Source: an uncultured Oscillospiraceae bacterium
GTDB lineage: Bacteria; Bacillota; Clostridia; Oscillospirales; Oscillospiraceae
DNA: 43,438 nt
Reading direction: 5' to 3'
Assembly (NCBI GenBank): GCA_948616425.1
Contig: CAPGBJ010000065.1
Coordinates: 1-43,438, forward strand
Below, one piece after another: positions 16,417 to 25,581 of this stretch. How positions within the stretch are numbered: the stretch's first letter is position 1; the number at the start of each line of letters is the position of its first letter. The position numbers and the translations under genes are program-made. The notes under the pieces were generated by a model. It made no database searches. It was not told the DNA's origin and was given only the letters and a program-made list of their open reading frames with translations.

Positions 16417-17730
16417 TCAGTTCAAAAAGTCTTTCAGCTTCTTGCTTCGAGAAGGATGTCTCAGCTTGCGCAGGGCCTTGGCCTCAATCTGCCGGATGCG
16501 CTCCCGAGTGACATTGAACTCCTTGCCCACCTCCTCCAGGGTACGGGTCCGGCCGTCCTCAATGCCAAACCGCAGTTTAAGCACCTTCTCCTCCCGAGGC
16601 GTTAGTGTAGACAGCACCTCTACCAGCTGCTCCTTGAGCAGGGTAAAGGAGGCGGCCTCGGCGGGCTCAGAGGCATCCTCATCGGGGATAAAGTCGCCCA
16701 GATGACTATCCTCCTCTTCGCCAATGGGGGTCTCCAAGCTGACAGGCTCTTGGGCAATTTTCAAAATCTCCCGCACCCGCTCCTCGGGCATATTCATCTC
16801 CTCGGCAATTTCCTCCGGAGTGGGGTCATGGCCCAACTCCTGGAGAAGCTGGCGTGACACCCGAATTACCTTGTTGATGGTCTCCACCATATGCACCGGA
16901 ATACGGATTGTACGGGCCTGGTCGGCGATCGCCCGGGTGATCGCCTGGCGAATCCACCATGTGGCGTAGGTGGAGAATTTGAAGCCCTTCACGTAGTCGA
17001 ACTTCTCCACCGCCTTGATCAGACCCAGGTTGCCCTCCTGAATCAGATCCAGGAACTGCATCCCCCGACCCACATACCGCTTGGCGATGGATACCACCAG
17101 GCGCAGGTTGGCCTCGGCCAGCCGCTGCCGGGCCTTTTCACCCTTTTTGATGGTCTTCTCCAACTCGCGGCGCAGCTCCTCGGGGATCTCCTCCCCCGAG
17201 GCCTTCAGCTCGTCCAGCTGCTCCTGGGCGGCGTTGCCGGCGGTCATAGCCTGGGCCAACTCCACCTCCTCCTCAGAGGTGAGCAGATTTACCTTACCAA
17301 TCTCTTTTAGATACATACGCACCGGGTCGTCAGTGCCAAAATTGTCAATCAGGGTATTGGGGTCGACAATCTCCTCCTCTGGAATATCCTCCATCTCCTC
17401 CACAGGAGGATCAACGGTATCGGCCAGGTCAGGCATGTAGTCCTCTCCCACCGTCTCAATTCCCAGATTTTCCAGGGTATCATAGATTTTGTCCATCTGT
17501 TCTGCGCCCAGCTCCATATCCTCCAACACATCCAGCAGTTCAGAGGAGGAGAGGTTGCCCTTTTTCTTGCCTCGCTCAATCAGCTCTCCCAGCTTCTCGG
17601 CCCCGGCCACCCCCTCAACCACTTTCATGATTTCAATTTTACCGGTCTCCATACGAGTTTGAATATCTGTCCGCTTCTCCTTTTTCTCCAGGATCATCTC
17701 AGGGGCGGGCTCTTTCTTTTTGGTGCTCAT
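16417..17730 (-). CDS. rpoD: RNA polymerase primary sigma factor RpoD/SigA
   Basis: 437 aa. Regions appear in order: a short acidic region 1.1 (about residues 40-130), region 1.2 DDPVRMYLKEIGKVNLLTSEEE, regions 2.1-2.4 with NLRLVVSIAKRYVGRGMQFL, DLIQEGNLGLIKAVEKFDY and FSTYATWWIRQAITRAIAD (-10 melting and recognition), region 3 IRIPVHMVETINK, and region 4.2 LEEVGKEFNVTRERIRQIEA (-35 recognition) with the end KLKDFLN. Between regions 1.2 and 2.1 there is a charged insertion of about 35 residues (ELKASGEEIPEELRRELEK) longer than in Bacillus SigA. Start overlaps the dnaG stop by 4 nt (ATGA), so the two are translationally coupled. Confidence 0.97.
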   Translation of the reverse strand: MSTKKKEPAPEMILEKKEKRTDIQTRMETGKIEIMKVVEGVAGAEKLGELIERGKKKGNLSSSELLDVLEDMELGAEQMDKIYDTLENLGIETVGEDYMPDLADTVDPPVEEMEDIPEEEIVDPNTLIDNFGTDDPVRMYLKEIGKVNLLTSEEEVELAQAMTAGNAAQEQLDELKASGEEIPEELRRELEKTIKKGEKARQRLAEANLRLVVSIAKRYVGRGMQFLDLIQEGNLGLIKAVEKFDYVKGFKFSTYATWWIRQAITRAIADQARTIRIPVHMVETINKVIRVSRQLLQELGHDPTPEEIAEEMNMPEERVREILKIAQEPVSLETPIGEEEDSHLGDFIPDEDASEPAEAASFTLLKEQLVEVLSTLTPREEKVLKLRFGIEDGRTRTLEEVGKEFNVTRERIRQIEAKALRKLRHPSRSKKLKDFLN

Positions 17731-19493
17731 CGCTTCTCCTCCATATATGCTTTCTTCTGTTGGTATCTTTTCTGCGCTGCCAGCAGCAGAGCATCTCCCT
17801 GCGCTTCCCCGCTCCGCAGCAGCCTTTCGCTGCGGATGACAGATATGTAATCCGCAATAGCTCTGTCGCTGTTAGCCACCGTCTGGGGCTGAGCGGCCAC
17901 CTGCGCCAGATGGTCCATCTCCTCTCCAGAGAACTCCTCTGCCAAAGCCGCCAAGTGGGTGGATAGTCCCTCCCGGGCCCGGAGGTTCAGGCGGTCAAAA
18001 GCGCGGCCCAGCAGCGGGGAGGAGAACTCCTCCCCCGCGACGCCGTCCATCCGTCCGGCCAAGCCGGGATCCAGCATGAGCAGCCGGAGCAACCCCTCCT
18101 CCGCCATGGCGGAACGGACGTTCTCATACCGCAGGCCTCTGGCTTTGGGCTGGAGCTGGCTGGCCGGGGCCAAGTCCCGGCGCTCCTGCCGCTTCTTCTC
18201 CTTACGCAGTCGGCCTTTCAACGCCCGATCCACCTCCAGCTTCATGGTATCGGTGGATACTCCCGCTGCCTGGGCGGCGTGGCCGCCGTAAATCTCCCGC
18301 TCCACCGCGCTGTGCAGACTGGACACCAGCCCCGCCGCCTCCTGAAGAAAGGCCACTCGCTGGCTGTCGTCCGCGAGATCATATTTCTTTTGTATTTGGG
18401 CTAGCCGGTAATCCACCTGGTTTTCGCTCTGGTCCAGCAGCTTGACAAAGGCGTCTCGCCCATACGCCTTGATAAACTCATCCGGGTCCTTAGCACCATG
18501 CATCCGCAGCACTCGTACTTTCAATCCCGCCTTTTCCAGCAGAGGGATGGCCCGCTGAGCGGCAGCCACCCCAGCCCCATCGCCATCATAGGCGATGACA
18601 GCTTCCTTGAAATACCGGGCCAGCAGTTGGCCATGCTCCTCCGTCAGCGCAGTGCCCAGAGAGGCCACCGCGCTGTCAAAGCCCGCCTGGTGAAGAGAAA
18701 TGGTATCCATATATCCCTCTGTCAAGATGACCCGGCCCGCTTTTGAGGTCTTGGCAATGTTCAGGGCAAAGACATTGCGGCTTTTGTTGTACACTGGTGT
18801 GTCCGGGGAGTTGAGATATTTGGGCGCCGAGTCGTCCATTACCCGGCCGCCAAAGCCGATTACATTTCCCCGTACATCAATGATAGGAAACATCACACGG
18901 TTGCGGAATCGGTCGTAGATACGGCCGTCCTTATTACTGATGGCTAAGCCGGCATCCAGCAGATCCCTCTTGTCGTAACCCTGACCGGCCAGTTCGGTAA
19001 TCAAGCCGTCCCACCGGTCGGGAGCAAATCCTAGGCCAAAACTGGTCAAGGTCTTTCGGGACAGCCCTCGGCGCTGAAGATAGGCCAGCCCCTCCGCCCC
19101 CTCTGGGACACCTAGCCAGCGGTGAAACGCCCGGGCAGCCTGTCTGTTTATCTCCAGAATTTTCTCCCGGCGTTCGCGCATCCCCGCGGAGCGGCCGCCA
19201 AACTCCGGCATCCGCATTCCTGCCCGCTTCGCCAACACTGCCACCGCATCATGAAAGGGTAAATTCTCCAACTCCATCACATAGTTGATGGCGCCGCCCC
19301 CCTTTCCACAGCCGAAGCACTTATACATCTGCCGGTCAGGCACCACATGAAAGGAGGGGGTCTTCTCACTGTGAAAGGGACAACAGCCCCACCAGCTGTT
19401 CCCCTTCTTGGTCAGGTGCACTGACTCAGACACCAGATCCACAATATCGGTCCGGGCAATCAGCTCGTCCAAAAATCGATCCGGCAGCGGCAA
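17727..19493 (-). CDS. dnaG: DNA primase
   Basis: 588 aa from a TTG at 19493. This start is preferred because AAAGGGGGG lies 7 nt upstream and the product then begins MPLPDRFLDELIARTDIVDL, the usual DnaG N-terminus; an in-frame ATG at 19568 would add 25 charged residues and has only a weak ribosome-binding site. Zinc-binding CHC2 domain: CPFHSEKTPSF ... YKCFGCGKGG. The Toprim catalytic core shows VILTEGYMDTISLHQAG and AYDGDGAGVAAAQRA, and a helicase-binding C-terminal domain completes it. It makes RNA primers for replication. First gene of a dnaG-rpoD-Sel1 operon, the conserved macromolecular-synthesis arrangement apart from the Sel1 gene. Confidence 0.96.
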   Translation of the reverse strand: MPLPDRFLDELIARTDIVDLVSESVHLTKKGNSWWGCCPFHSEKTPSFHVVPDRQMYKCFGCGKGGGAINYVMELENLPFHDAVAVLAKRAGMRMPEFGGRSAGMRERREKILEINRQAARAFHRWLGVPEGAEGLAYLQRRGLSRKTLTSFGLGFAPDRWDGLITELAGQGYDKRDLLDAGLAISNKDGRIYDRFRNRVMFPIIDVRGNVIGFGGRVMDDSAPKYLNSPDTPVYNKSRNVFALNIAKTSKAGRVILTEGYMDTISLHQAGFDSAVASLGTALTEEHGQLLARYFKEAVIAYDGDGAGVAAAQRAIPLLEKAGLKVRVLRMHGAKDPDEFIKAYGRDAFVKLLDQSENQVDYRLAQIQKKYDLADDSQRVAFLQEAAGLVSSLHSAVEREIYGGHAAQAAGVSTDTMKLEVDRALKGRLRKEKKRQERRDLAPASQLQPKARGLRYENVRSAMAEEGLLRLLMLDPGLAGRMDGVAGEEFSSPLLGRAFDRLNLRAREGLSTHLAALAEEFSGEEMDHLAQVAAQPQTVANSDRAIADYISVIRSERLLRSGEAQGDALLLAAQKRYQQKKAYMEEKR

Positions 19494-19814
19494 CGCTGCT
19501 CCCCCCTTTCTCTGCTGTCTTGTCCGCTCCGCCTCTTCTCGTCGTTCTGACAACTGTCCTGCTTTCATCTGCGCCTACAAGCAAGGGCCCACCAGGTAAA
19601 AGCCGTAGACAGTGGAGCACAATCACTTACTCTCCACCCGTCCATACAGTGGTTGGACGATGGAGCTGGGTCAGATTCTTCCCTAAATGACGGGTTATTC
19701 TCCATCTCCAACCTAAATATTCCCTATGAAATCCACCGCTATACCGCCAATATCATGGAGGAATCTCGACCCTTCCCCTAGTACAGCTCCCTCTAAGCGC
19801 AGAAACCGAGAATT
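19494..19814. other. dgt-dnaG intergenic region
   Basis: 321 bp between the dgt stop and the preferred dnaG start (both minus). The part next to dnaG could encode the 25-residue upstream extension. A dnaG-rpoD promoter is expected here, but I see no pair of boxes good enough to report and no terminator for dgt. Confidence 0.4.
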
Positions 19815-20820
19815 TTACAGCACAGTCCAACCTTTGGGGATAAATAGCTCTTTAAACCGTTCCACCGCAAAGGGGTCCGTCATACCAGCGACGTAGTCAC
19901 ACACCGCTCGGTCGATCCCCTCCTCTATGCGAATAGACTGGAAGTCCTCGGGCAGTCTGTCTGGGTTCTCTTGATAATATTCAAAGAGGCGGCGCAGCAT
20001 GTCCTGTGCCTTCCCCTCCTCCCCTTTGGCTATGGGATTGGTATAGACATTTTGAAACATGAAGTCCTTCAGAGACAACATCGCCTCCCCAACTTCCTGG
20101 GACTGCCGAATGGCTGGCTGTCCCTGACTAGCTTGGATGGCGTCTGTAACTAGGGCACTGATCCGGGCACTGTGGGTAAATCCCAGTACATTAGACACCT
20201 CCAGCGGGATATCCATGGGGTAGATGATACCGCCCCGCAAGGCGTCCTCGATGTCGTGGTTGATGTACGCGATGTGGTCCGCCAGCCGGACCAGCTGGCC
20301 CTCTAAAGTGGCGGCCGGAGTCCCTTTGGTGTGGCAGGCAATGCCGTTTTGTACCTCCCATGTGAGGTTCAGCCCCACCCCCCCTTTCTCCAACCGCTCC
20401 ACCACCCGGACAGACTGCCTGTAGTGGGCAAACCCACCAGGCATCACCTCATCAAGCAGCCGCTCCCCGGCGTGCCCAAACGGGGTGTGGCCCAAATCAT
20501 GGCCCAGCGCGATGGCCTCAGTGAGATCCTCGTTCAGGCGCAGGGCCCGAGCCATAGTTCGGGCAATACGTGCGACCTCCAGGGTATGGGTCATCCGGGT
20601 ACGGTAGTGATCCCCCTCAGGCTGAAGAAAGACCTGGGTCTTATGCTTCAGACGGCGGAACGCTTTGGAGTAGACAATACGATCAATATCCCGCTGAAAG
20701 GGGGTACGGATGGCACACTCCTCCTCCGGTCGGGCTCTCCCCCGACTGCGAGACGACAGGCACGCCAGGGCTGACAGTGTAGCCTTCTCCCGCTCCTGCA
20801 TCTGTTCCCGCAGTGTCATG
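19815..20820 (-). CDS. dgt: Deoxyguanosinetriphosphate triphosphohydrolase-like protein (HD domain)
   Basis: 334 aa from ATG 20820 (a TTG two codons upstream is also in frame; GGAGGGAGGGA precedes both). The HD metal-binding motif is clear: RMTHTLEVARIARTMAR for the first His, then AIALGHDLGHTPFGHAGE with the HD pair and downstream HxxxGH, and a later DHIAYINHDIEDA supplies the final Asp. Members split dNTPs into deoxynucleosides and tripolyphosphate, and this clade (336-aa type 2) is the one commonly preceding dnaG in Firmicutes. No convincing promoter was found upstream. Confidence 0.93.
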
Positions 20821-21015
20821 GGCAATCCCTCCCTCCTTCAGATTCTTGTCACGATTACTTATACGAAAAAACTTCACGGATTCCTCTTTTTTTGAAAAAT
20901 TTTTTGAAGGGTCCCTCTCCCGAAACAAAGCGTCAGCCGCCCGAAATTGATTCGGACGGCCAACACCTATATTTTACACATATTACCAGCTAAGGAAAAG
21001 CCGGCATGAGCTCTA

Positions 21016-21417
21016 CTATGCTCTTTTTAATTCAGCAATCTCCCCACTATGTCGCTTCACCACAGAATAGATTACATCCACCCTGTCCTTGGTCTTCTCC
21101 GCCAGTTCCTTTACCTCTTCTAATGTATCCAGCCGTTCCGCCAGTCGGGTATGCCCTTCAGACAGAAGGTTAAGCTGTCTCTGAACATCCACGTCCAACC
21201 GGACTTTAATTCCAGAAATATCAGACTCCATACGGTCCATGCGCTGCTCCATATGGTCCATGCGCTGCTCCATACGGTCCATACGCTGCTCCATACGGTC
21301 CATACGCTGCTCCATACGGTCCATACGCTGCTCTATACGGTCCATACGTCGCCCTATATTTTCTACTGAATCTGTGAGTTTCACCAAGACATTTAGAATC
21401 TTTTCTTCATTGTTCAT
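21016..21417 (-). CDS. Small coiled-coil protein with perfect heptad repeats
   Basis: 133 aa from ATG 21417, preferred over an in-frame start at 21471 because AGGAGG lies about 10 nt upstream and the product begins MNNEEKILNVLVKLTDSV. The middle is six nearly identical heptads RMDRMEQ, with Met at the hydrophobic positions, then SDISGIKVRLDVDVQRQLN and a C-terminal helical part (ERLDTLEEVKELAEKTKDRV). This predicts a continuous parallel coiled coil. No signal peptide. Similar short proteins occur widely in Firmicutes and phages without a known function. It lies 50 nt after the NhaC-type gene on the same strand. Confidence 0.8.
   Translation of the reverse strand: MNNEEKILNVLVKLTDSVENIGRRMDRIEQRMDRMEQRMDRMEQRMDRMEQRMDHMEQRMDRMESDISGIKVRLDVDVQRQLNLLSEGHTRLAERLDTLEEVKELAEKTKDRVDVIYSVVKRHSGEIAELKRA
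21226..21345 (-). repeat. 21-bp tandem repeat encoding heptads
   Basis: Five full 21-bp units (21241-21345; consensus on plus acgctgctccatacggtccat minus one or two bases) and a partial unit at 21226-21240. Units differ by only one to three bases, so the array is young or kept homogeneous. Changes of one unit keep the frame and change the coiled-coil length by about one nanometre. Confidence 0.9.
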
Positions 21418-21467
21418 GACGTATTTTCCTCCTCTCCTGCAAACTTTGTATTTGGTAAGCGATAACC

Positions 21468-22787
21468 TCACCTTCTCTTCCCTGCACCCACCAGAATATA
21501 AACCACACAGGCTGCGGCCAGCAGGTAGGGATAGTACAGGCAGGGCATGATTTGGAAGGCAGACACTGCGCCGCCAGCGGTAGAAACGGCAATCAGCATC
21601 TGGGCTCCGTAGGGGATCACCCCTTGAAACACACAGGAAAAGGTATCCAGCAGAGAGGCGGACTCCTTGGGTGAAATCCCGTACTCCTCACTGATCTCTT
21701 TCGCGATGGGACCGGCCATTACAATGGCCACGGTGTTGTTGGCAGTGGCAATATCCATGGCTCCCACCAGCAGGCCAACCCCCAGCCGGCCGCCCACACG
21801 GCCCTTGAAAACCTGGCGAATAAAGGCCAACAGGGCCTCAAATCCGCCAAATTCCCGGATCAAAGCACACATACAGGACACCAACACTGTCACCATAATG
21901 GTCTCGAACATCCCACTGGCACCAGAACCCATGCTGCCCAGCAGGCTCATAAAGTCCACCGTTCCAGTGGACAGCACAATGGTCACCCCCGCCACAATAC
22001 CCACCAACAGCACCACAAATACGTTCAGGCCGGCGACGCCGCCAATCAGTACCAGCACATAGGGGATCAGCAGCAGCAGGTTATACTCCGGGATGTCGAT
22101 CTGCCCCACCCCGGCACTGATGGATTGAACCAAAATCACAACCAGAGTCAGGGCGGCGGCGGGCAGGGCAATCTTAAAATTGGCTCGAAATTTGTCCCGC
22201 ATCTCACAGCCCTGGGTGTTGCAGGCGGCAATGGTGGTGTCTGAGATAAAGGACAGGTTGTCCCCAAACATAGCGCCTCCCATGACAGAACCGATACACA
22301 GGGCCATCGAAAAACCGGACACATTGGACACCGCCACGGCGATGGGGGTAATCAGGCTGATGGTACCCACCGAGGTGCCCATCGCGGTGGACACAAAACA
22401 CGCCGCCACAAACAACACCGCTACCGAGGTCCAGGCCGGGGTGACAGATAGCAGGAAGTAGGCCACCGCCTCGGCGCTGCTGCGCCCGGTGACACCCACA
22501 AACACGCCGGCCACCAGGAAGATGAGGATCATGGTCATAATGTTCTTATCCCCCACCCCCTGGGCCATAATCGTCAATTTGTCATCAAATTTCAGCGCCC
22601 GATTTTGCATACAGGCCACCAGCAGGGCCACCATAAACACCACCACAATAGGGATGTTATAGAAGGCCATCTCCACTTCAAGACGGTACTCAAAGATCAG
22701 ACCCATACCCAAGTAAAGAATCAAAAAGACCAGAATAGGCAATAGGGCTGCCGGATTTTGCTTTGGTTTTCTCTCTCTCAGAACCAT
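21468..22787 (-). CDS. Na+/H+ antiporter, NhaC family
   Basis: 439 aa with about eleven hydrophobic segments. NhaC/IT-superfamily features include VAACFVSTAMGTSVGTISLI (broken-helix region), CIGSVMGGAMFGDNLSFISD followed by TTIAACNTQG, and DIATANNTVAIVMAGPIAKE in the second half, the repeated binding-site hairpin. Members exchange Na+ for H+, and some paralogues exchange organic acids or amino-acid pairs (malate/lactate, tyrosine-type), so the exact substrate is open. The start ATG at 22787 has GAGGGAGGAG upstream. Confidence 0.9.
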   Translation of the reverse strand: MVLRERKPKQNPAALLPILVFLILYLGMGLIFEYRLEVEMAFYNIPIVVVFMVALLVACMQNRALKFDDKLTIMAQGVGDKNIMTMILIFLVAGVFVGVTGRSSAEAVAYFLLSVTPAWTSVAVLFVAACFVSTAMGTSVGTISLITPIAVAVSNVSGFSMALCIGSVMGGAMFGDNLSFISDTTIAACNTQGCEMRDKFRANFKIALPAAALTLVVILVQSISAGVGQIDIPEYNLLLLIPYVLVLIGGVAGLNVFVVLLVGIVAGVTIVLSTGTVDFMSLLGSMGSGASGMFETIMVTVLVSCMCALIREFGGFEALLAFIRQVFKGRVGGRLGVGLLVGAMDIATANNTVAIVMAGPIAKEISEEYGISPKESASLLDTFSCVFQGVIPYGAQMLIAVSTAGGAVSAFQIMPCLYYPYLLAAACVVYILVGAGKRR

Positions 22788-22880
22788 AATGACTCCTCCC
22801 TCTCCTTCCGACTCCTTTTTATTTTAGTGGAAAACTTCCCCTATGTCAATGCAGTTTCAGGAAGTTGGGCAAGAAGTCAG

Positions 22881-22916
22881 CAAAAATATGTTCCCCTGTC
22901 TGGCGAACAGGGGAAC
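22881..22916 (-). terminator. Intrinsic terminator after polysaccharide deacetylase
   Basis: On the minus strand GTTCCCCTGT / ACAGGGGAAC, 10-bp perfect arms with a 7-nt loop, followed by ATATTTTTG. It separates the deacetylase gene from the NhaC gene downstream. Confidence 0.88.
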
Positions 22917-22918
22917 AC

Positions 22919-23980
22919 CTATTGGGGATAATCAAATATAATGGGGCGGACCTCCGGAGTGAGGGCCTCCAGGGTAAAACCGGCCGCCTGATAGCCCTCG
23001 ATAATCGCAGGCAGTGCCTGCACCATGTTGGTATAGCGTTTACTGTCATGCATGAGGACAATGACCCGACGAGCACTTCTAATTTCAGAAAGGGCATTCT
23101 GAACCAGCACGGCAGCGGAGGGGGTCTTTTTAACAGCATCTCCAGTCATTCGATTCCAGTCGTAGTAGACAAAACCCCGGCGCACCATCTCGCTGATGAT
23201 CTCCCGATAGGTAGCGCCGTTGTACCCATTGACACTTCCGCCAGGAAAACGAAAAATTTGTGGGGCCACCCCTGTGGTATCCAGAATCAGATAGTACATT
23301 TGGGCAAAATCGTCTAGGTACGCCTCGACTGAGTGATACACCTTGTTGTAATCGTGGGTATAACTGTGTATCCCCAGTGTATGCCCGGCCGCCACAATAT
23401 CTCTCATCCACTGTTTCCCCCGCTCTGTCTCATCTCCAATCACAAAAAAGGTGCCCTTGACACCATATTGCTCCAGAATCTCCAACACCTCCGGCGTCCG
23501 TGCCGAGGGTCCATCATCAAAGGTGAGATAGGCCACTTTATCCAGATCCACACTGCTGCGCTCCGCCGGCTTGGCATACATTTCTGGATACAGGTCCTGA
23601 TAGGCGGGATGCTCCGGTTCCGGGACGTTCTGGACAGAGTTGTCCACCTGCCCGGGGTCCTGCTCCTCAGGTTTCACACTGGAACTATCTTCCTCACTGG
23701 AGACAGGCTGCTTATCTACATAGCGGCGCAACTGGTCCAGCTCGGTTCTGGTCTGTTCCAGGCAGATCCCCAGAGCGGCGGACAGAGCGGTGGGGAGCAA
23801 GACCGCAAGTGTCAGCACCAAGACAGTCACCGGGCGGAAACGACGCCCCTGCTCCTTCAGCCGGGATGGGGCCTTAGGTCTGGTCCCTCTCTGCCCAAGC
23901 TGCTCTGTCTCTTCAGCCGTTTTCTGCTCTGGCGGACTGTCTTCCACCAGCTGCTGACCCAGTATGTTATACTCCGACAT
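22919..23980 (-). CDS. Membrane-anchored polysaccharide deacetylase (CE4)
   Basis: 353 aa. A cytoplasmic N-terminal region (residues 1-50, basic near the end) is followed by one membrane helix (TVLVLTLAVLLPTALSAALG, about 52-71), an extracellular Glu/Pro-rich linker, then a NodB/CE4 domain: motif 1 VAYLTFDDGPSARTPEV (catalytic base and metal Asp), motif 2 HTLGIHSYTHDY (metal His pair), motif 3 FRFPGGSVNGYN, and a late VIVLMHDS with the catalytic His. It probably removes acetyl groups from peptidoglycan or another cell-wall glycan; similar B. subtilis enzymes are PdaA/PdaC and YheN types. The substrate is not readable from sequence. Confidence 0.92.
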   Translation of the reverse strand: MSEYNILGQQLVEDSPPEQKTAEETEQLGQRGTRPKAPSRLKEQGRRFRPVTVLVLTLAVLLPTALSAALGICLEQTRTELDQLRRYVDKQPVSSEEDSSSVKPEEQDPGQVDNSVQNVPEPEHPAYQDLYPEMYAKPAERSSVDLDKVAYLTFDDGPSARTPEVLEILEQYGVKGTFFVIGDETERGKQWMRDIVAAGHTLGIHSYTHDYNKVYHSVEAYLDDFAQMYYLILDTTGVAPQIFRFPGGSVNGYNGATYREIISEMVRRGFVYYDWNRMTGDAVKKTPSAAVLVQNALSEIRSARRVIVLMHDSKRYTNMVQALPAIIEGYQAAGFTLEALTPEVRPIIFDYPQ

Positions 23981-24083
23981 ACCGCTTCCTCCTCTCTTCG
24001 CTGCGACAAAATTCGACCGTATTCCCTGAATGGTCCTATTTTATCCCCAATTGTCTCCCATGACAAGCCTTATTTTTTACCAG

Positions 24084-24109
24084 AAAAAGGCCCCGCCTGA
24101 GGCGGGGCC
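24084..24109 (-). terminator. Intrinsic terminator after the ftsEX-M23 operon
   Basis: On the minus strand GGCCCCGCC / GGCGGGGCC, 9-bp arms around TCA, followed by TTTTT. It lies 77 nt after the M23 peptidase stop. Confidence 0.9.
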
Positions 24110-24185
24110 TTACTCTTCTCTCTGCACACATGTTGTCTGCGGGAAGGAAATGCTATCGTGGAAAGTGGCCAGCTTCTAACAGGCG

Positions 24186-25424
24186 CTAACCCCAGACGGA
24201 GACGCCGCCGATATAAAGCGCCTTGTCTTTAAAGTAATTCAGAGGGTCCACTCGGTTCCCATTTACCCGGATTTCAAAATGGAGGTGATTGCCAGTGGAC
24301 CGGCCAGTGGTACCAACATAGCCGATCACATCTCCCTGCTTAACTGTCTGCCCCTTGGTGGCGGCCCGTTTACTCATATGAGCATAGAGCGTATTGGTAC
24401 CATCGCTGTGGGCAATCAGCACATAATTCCCATAGGACCAATAGCTGCCGCTGCCCTTCTCCGAGGTAATTACCACACCACTCTTGGCCGCATAGATGGG
24501 GGTGCCTTTCGCTGCGGGAATATCAATGCCAGAATGCTTGCCCGGCTTTCCAGTAACGGGATGCTTTCGATTGCCATAGAGAGAGGACAGCTTGTTGATG
24601 CTGGCGTTCAGAGGCCACATAAAACCGGACTCGCTTTTTACCTTGGCAATCTGGTCAGCGTACTCCTTCTCCTTGGCTTTGATCTGGGCATCCAGCTCCT
24701 TAGCCGCCTTATTTAGCTCTTCCTCCATGGCCTCCAGCTGGTCTTCATGGGCATTGATCTCGCTGATCAGCTTGTCCACCTCGTCCTCCTGGCTCTTCAG
24801 CTCCTGCTGGGCGGACTGCTGCTGCTTTCTGGCCTCCTCCTGTTCCGCCTGGGCCTCCTCCAGAGCATTTTTCTCCACACTCACCCGGTTCTGAAGGGCC
24901 TCCAGATCATCCATGACCCGGTTGTCATACTGGATAATCTCTTCAATCATCATATAGTTATCCAACAGTTCGGAGAAGTCGCTGGAAGAAAACAGAACCG
25001 TCCAGTATGAGGTCTCCCCCTGCTCCTCCATATAGCGGATCCGGCGGCAAAATAGTTCATATTGAGCGGCCTCGTCCGCCTCTGCCTGGGCCAGCTCCTC
25101 TGTCTTCTGTGCAATCAGCTGATCATACATGGAGATCTGGGCATTGATATTGTCAATCTCCTCCTGAATAATACTGATCTGACTTTCCAGAAGTTCCTTC
25201 TTTTTCATGGCGGCGTTCTTATCCGACTGAATCGCTTTCAGCTGGGCTTGGATGTCCTTTTTCTGCGAAGCCAGTTTGCCCGCATCTCCCTTCAGGGCGT
25301 TAATCTCCGCCTGGGTGACAGCGGAGGCCTCAGGGATTGCCCCAGGACCAGCCAGGGGGAGGAGCAGCACTAAAACCAAAGCCAGTTCCAGCACACGTCG
25401 GAATCGTTTTCCACTCATTTTCAT
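24186..25424 (-). CDS. Murein hydrolase activator/peptidase, EnvC/PcsB-like (M23)
   Basis: 412 aa. Signal peptide (ALVLVLLLPLAGPGAIPEASA, cleavage near residue 35), a long two-part coiled coil (about 36-265) with the regulatory segment SYWTVLFSSSDFSELLDNY in the middle, then a LytM/M23 domain (about 290-405) with intact zinc ligands: HSGIDIPAAKGTPIYA (H, D) and GNHLHFEIRVNG (HxH). It therefore looks catalytically active, unlike E. coli EnvC. In Firmicutes such proteins (PcsB, CwlO, RipC) are activated across the membrane by FtsEX, encoded just upstream on the same strand. The ending is FKDKALYIGGVSVWG. RBS TAGGAGGAAG. Confidence 0.93.
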   Translation of the reverse strand: MKMSGKRFRRVLELALVLVLLLPLAGPGAIPEASAVTQAEINALKGDAGKLASQKKDIQAQLKAIQSDKNAAMKKKELLESQISIIQEEIDNINAQISMYDQLIAQKTEELAQAEADEAAQYELFCRRIRYMEEQGETSYWTVLFSSSDFSELLDNYMMIEEIIQYDNRVMDDLEALQNRVSVEKNALEEAQAEQEEARKQQQSAQQELKSQEDEVDKLISEINAHEDQLEAMEEELNKAAKELDAQIKAKEKEYADQIAKVKSESGFMWPLNASINKLSSLYGNRKHPVTGKPGKHSGIDIPAAKGTPIYAAKSGVVITSEKGSGSYWSYGNYVLIAHSDGTNTLYAHMSKRAATKGQTVKQGDVIGYVGTTGRSTGNHLHFEIRVNGNRVDPLNYFKDKALYIGGVSVWG

Positions 25425-25435
25425 TAAAACTTCCT

Positions 25436-25581
25436 CCTAATGGGTTCTCACTGTTATTTATCCAATCCCAGGGGCCGACCAACATTCCGCCCTCCTCGAC
25501 ATACAGCGCCTTGTCCTCAAAACGGTCCATAGGGTCCAACTGGAACTTCCGCTTCGCCTTGCCCTCTCCGCTACCCCTCAT
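25436..25581 (-). pseudogene. Relic resembling the C-terminal tail of the M23 protein
   Basis: A frame from 25581 reads KFQLDPMDRFEDKALYVEEG and ends near GPWDWINN, closely echoing the end of the adjacent M23 protein (VDPLNYFKDKALYIGG ... WG). Only this tail remains; no LytM domain precedes it. I read it as the remnant of a tandem paralogue or a partial duplication of the M23 gene 3' end. The ATG at 25581 overlaps the stop of the small gene upstream (ATGA), so the fragment may still be translated. Confidence 0.5.
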
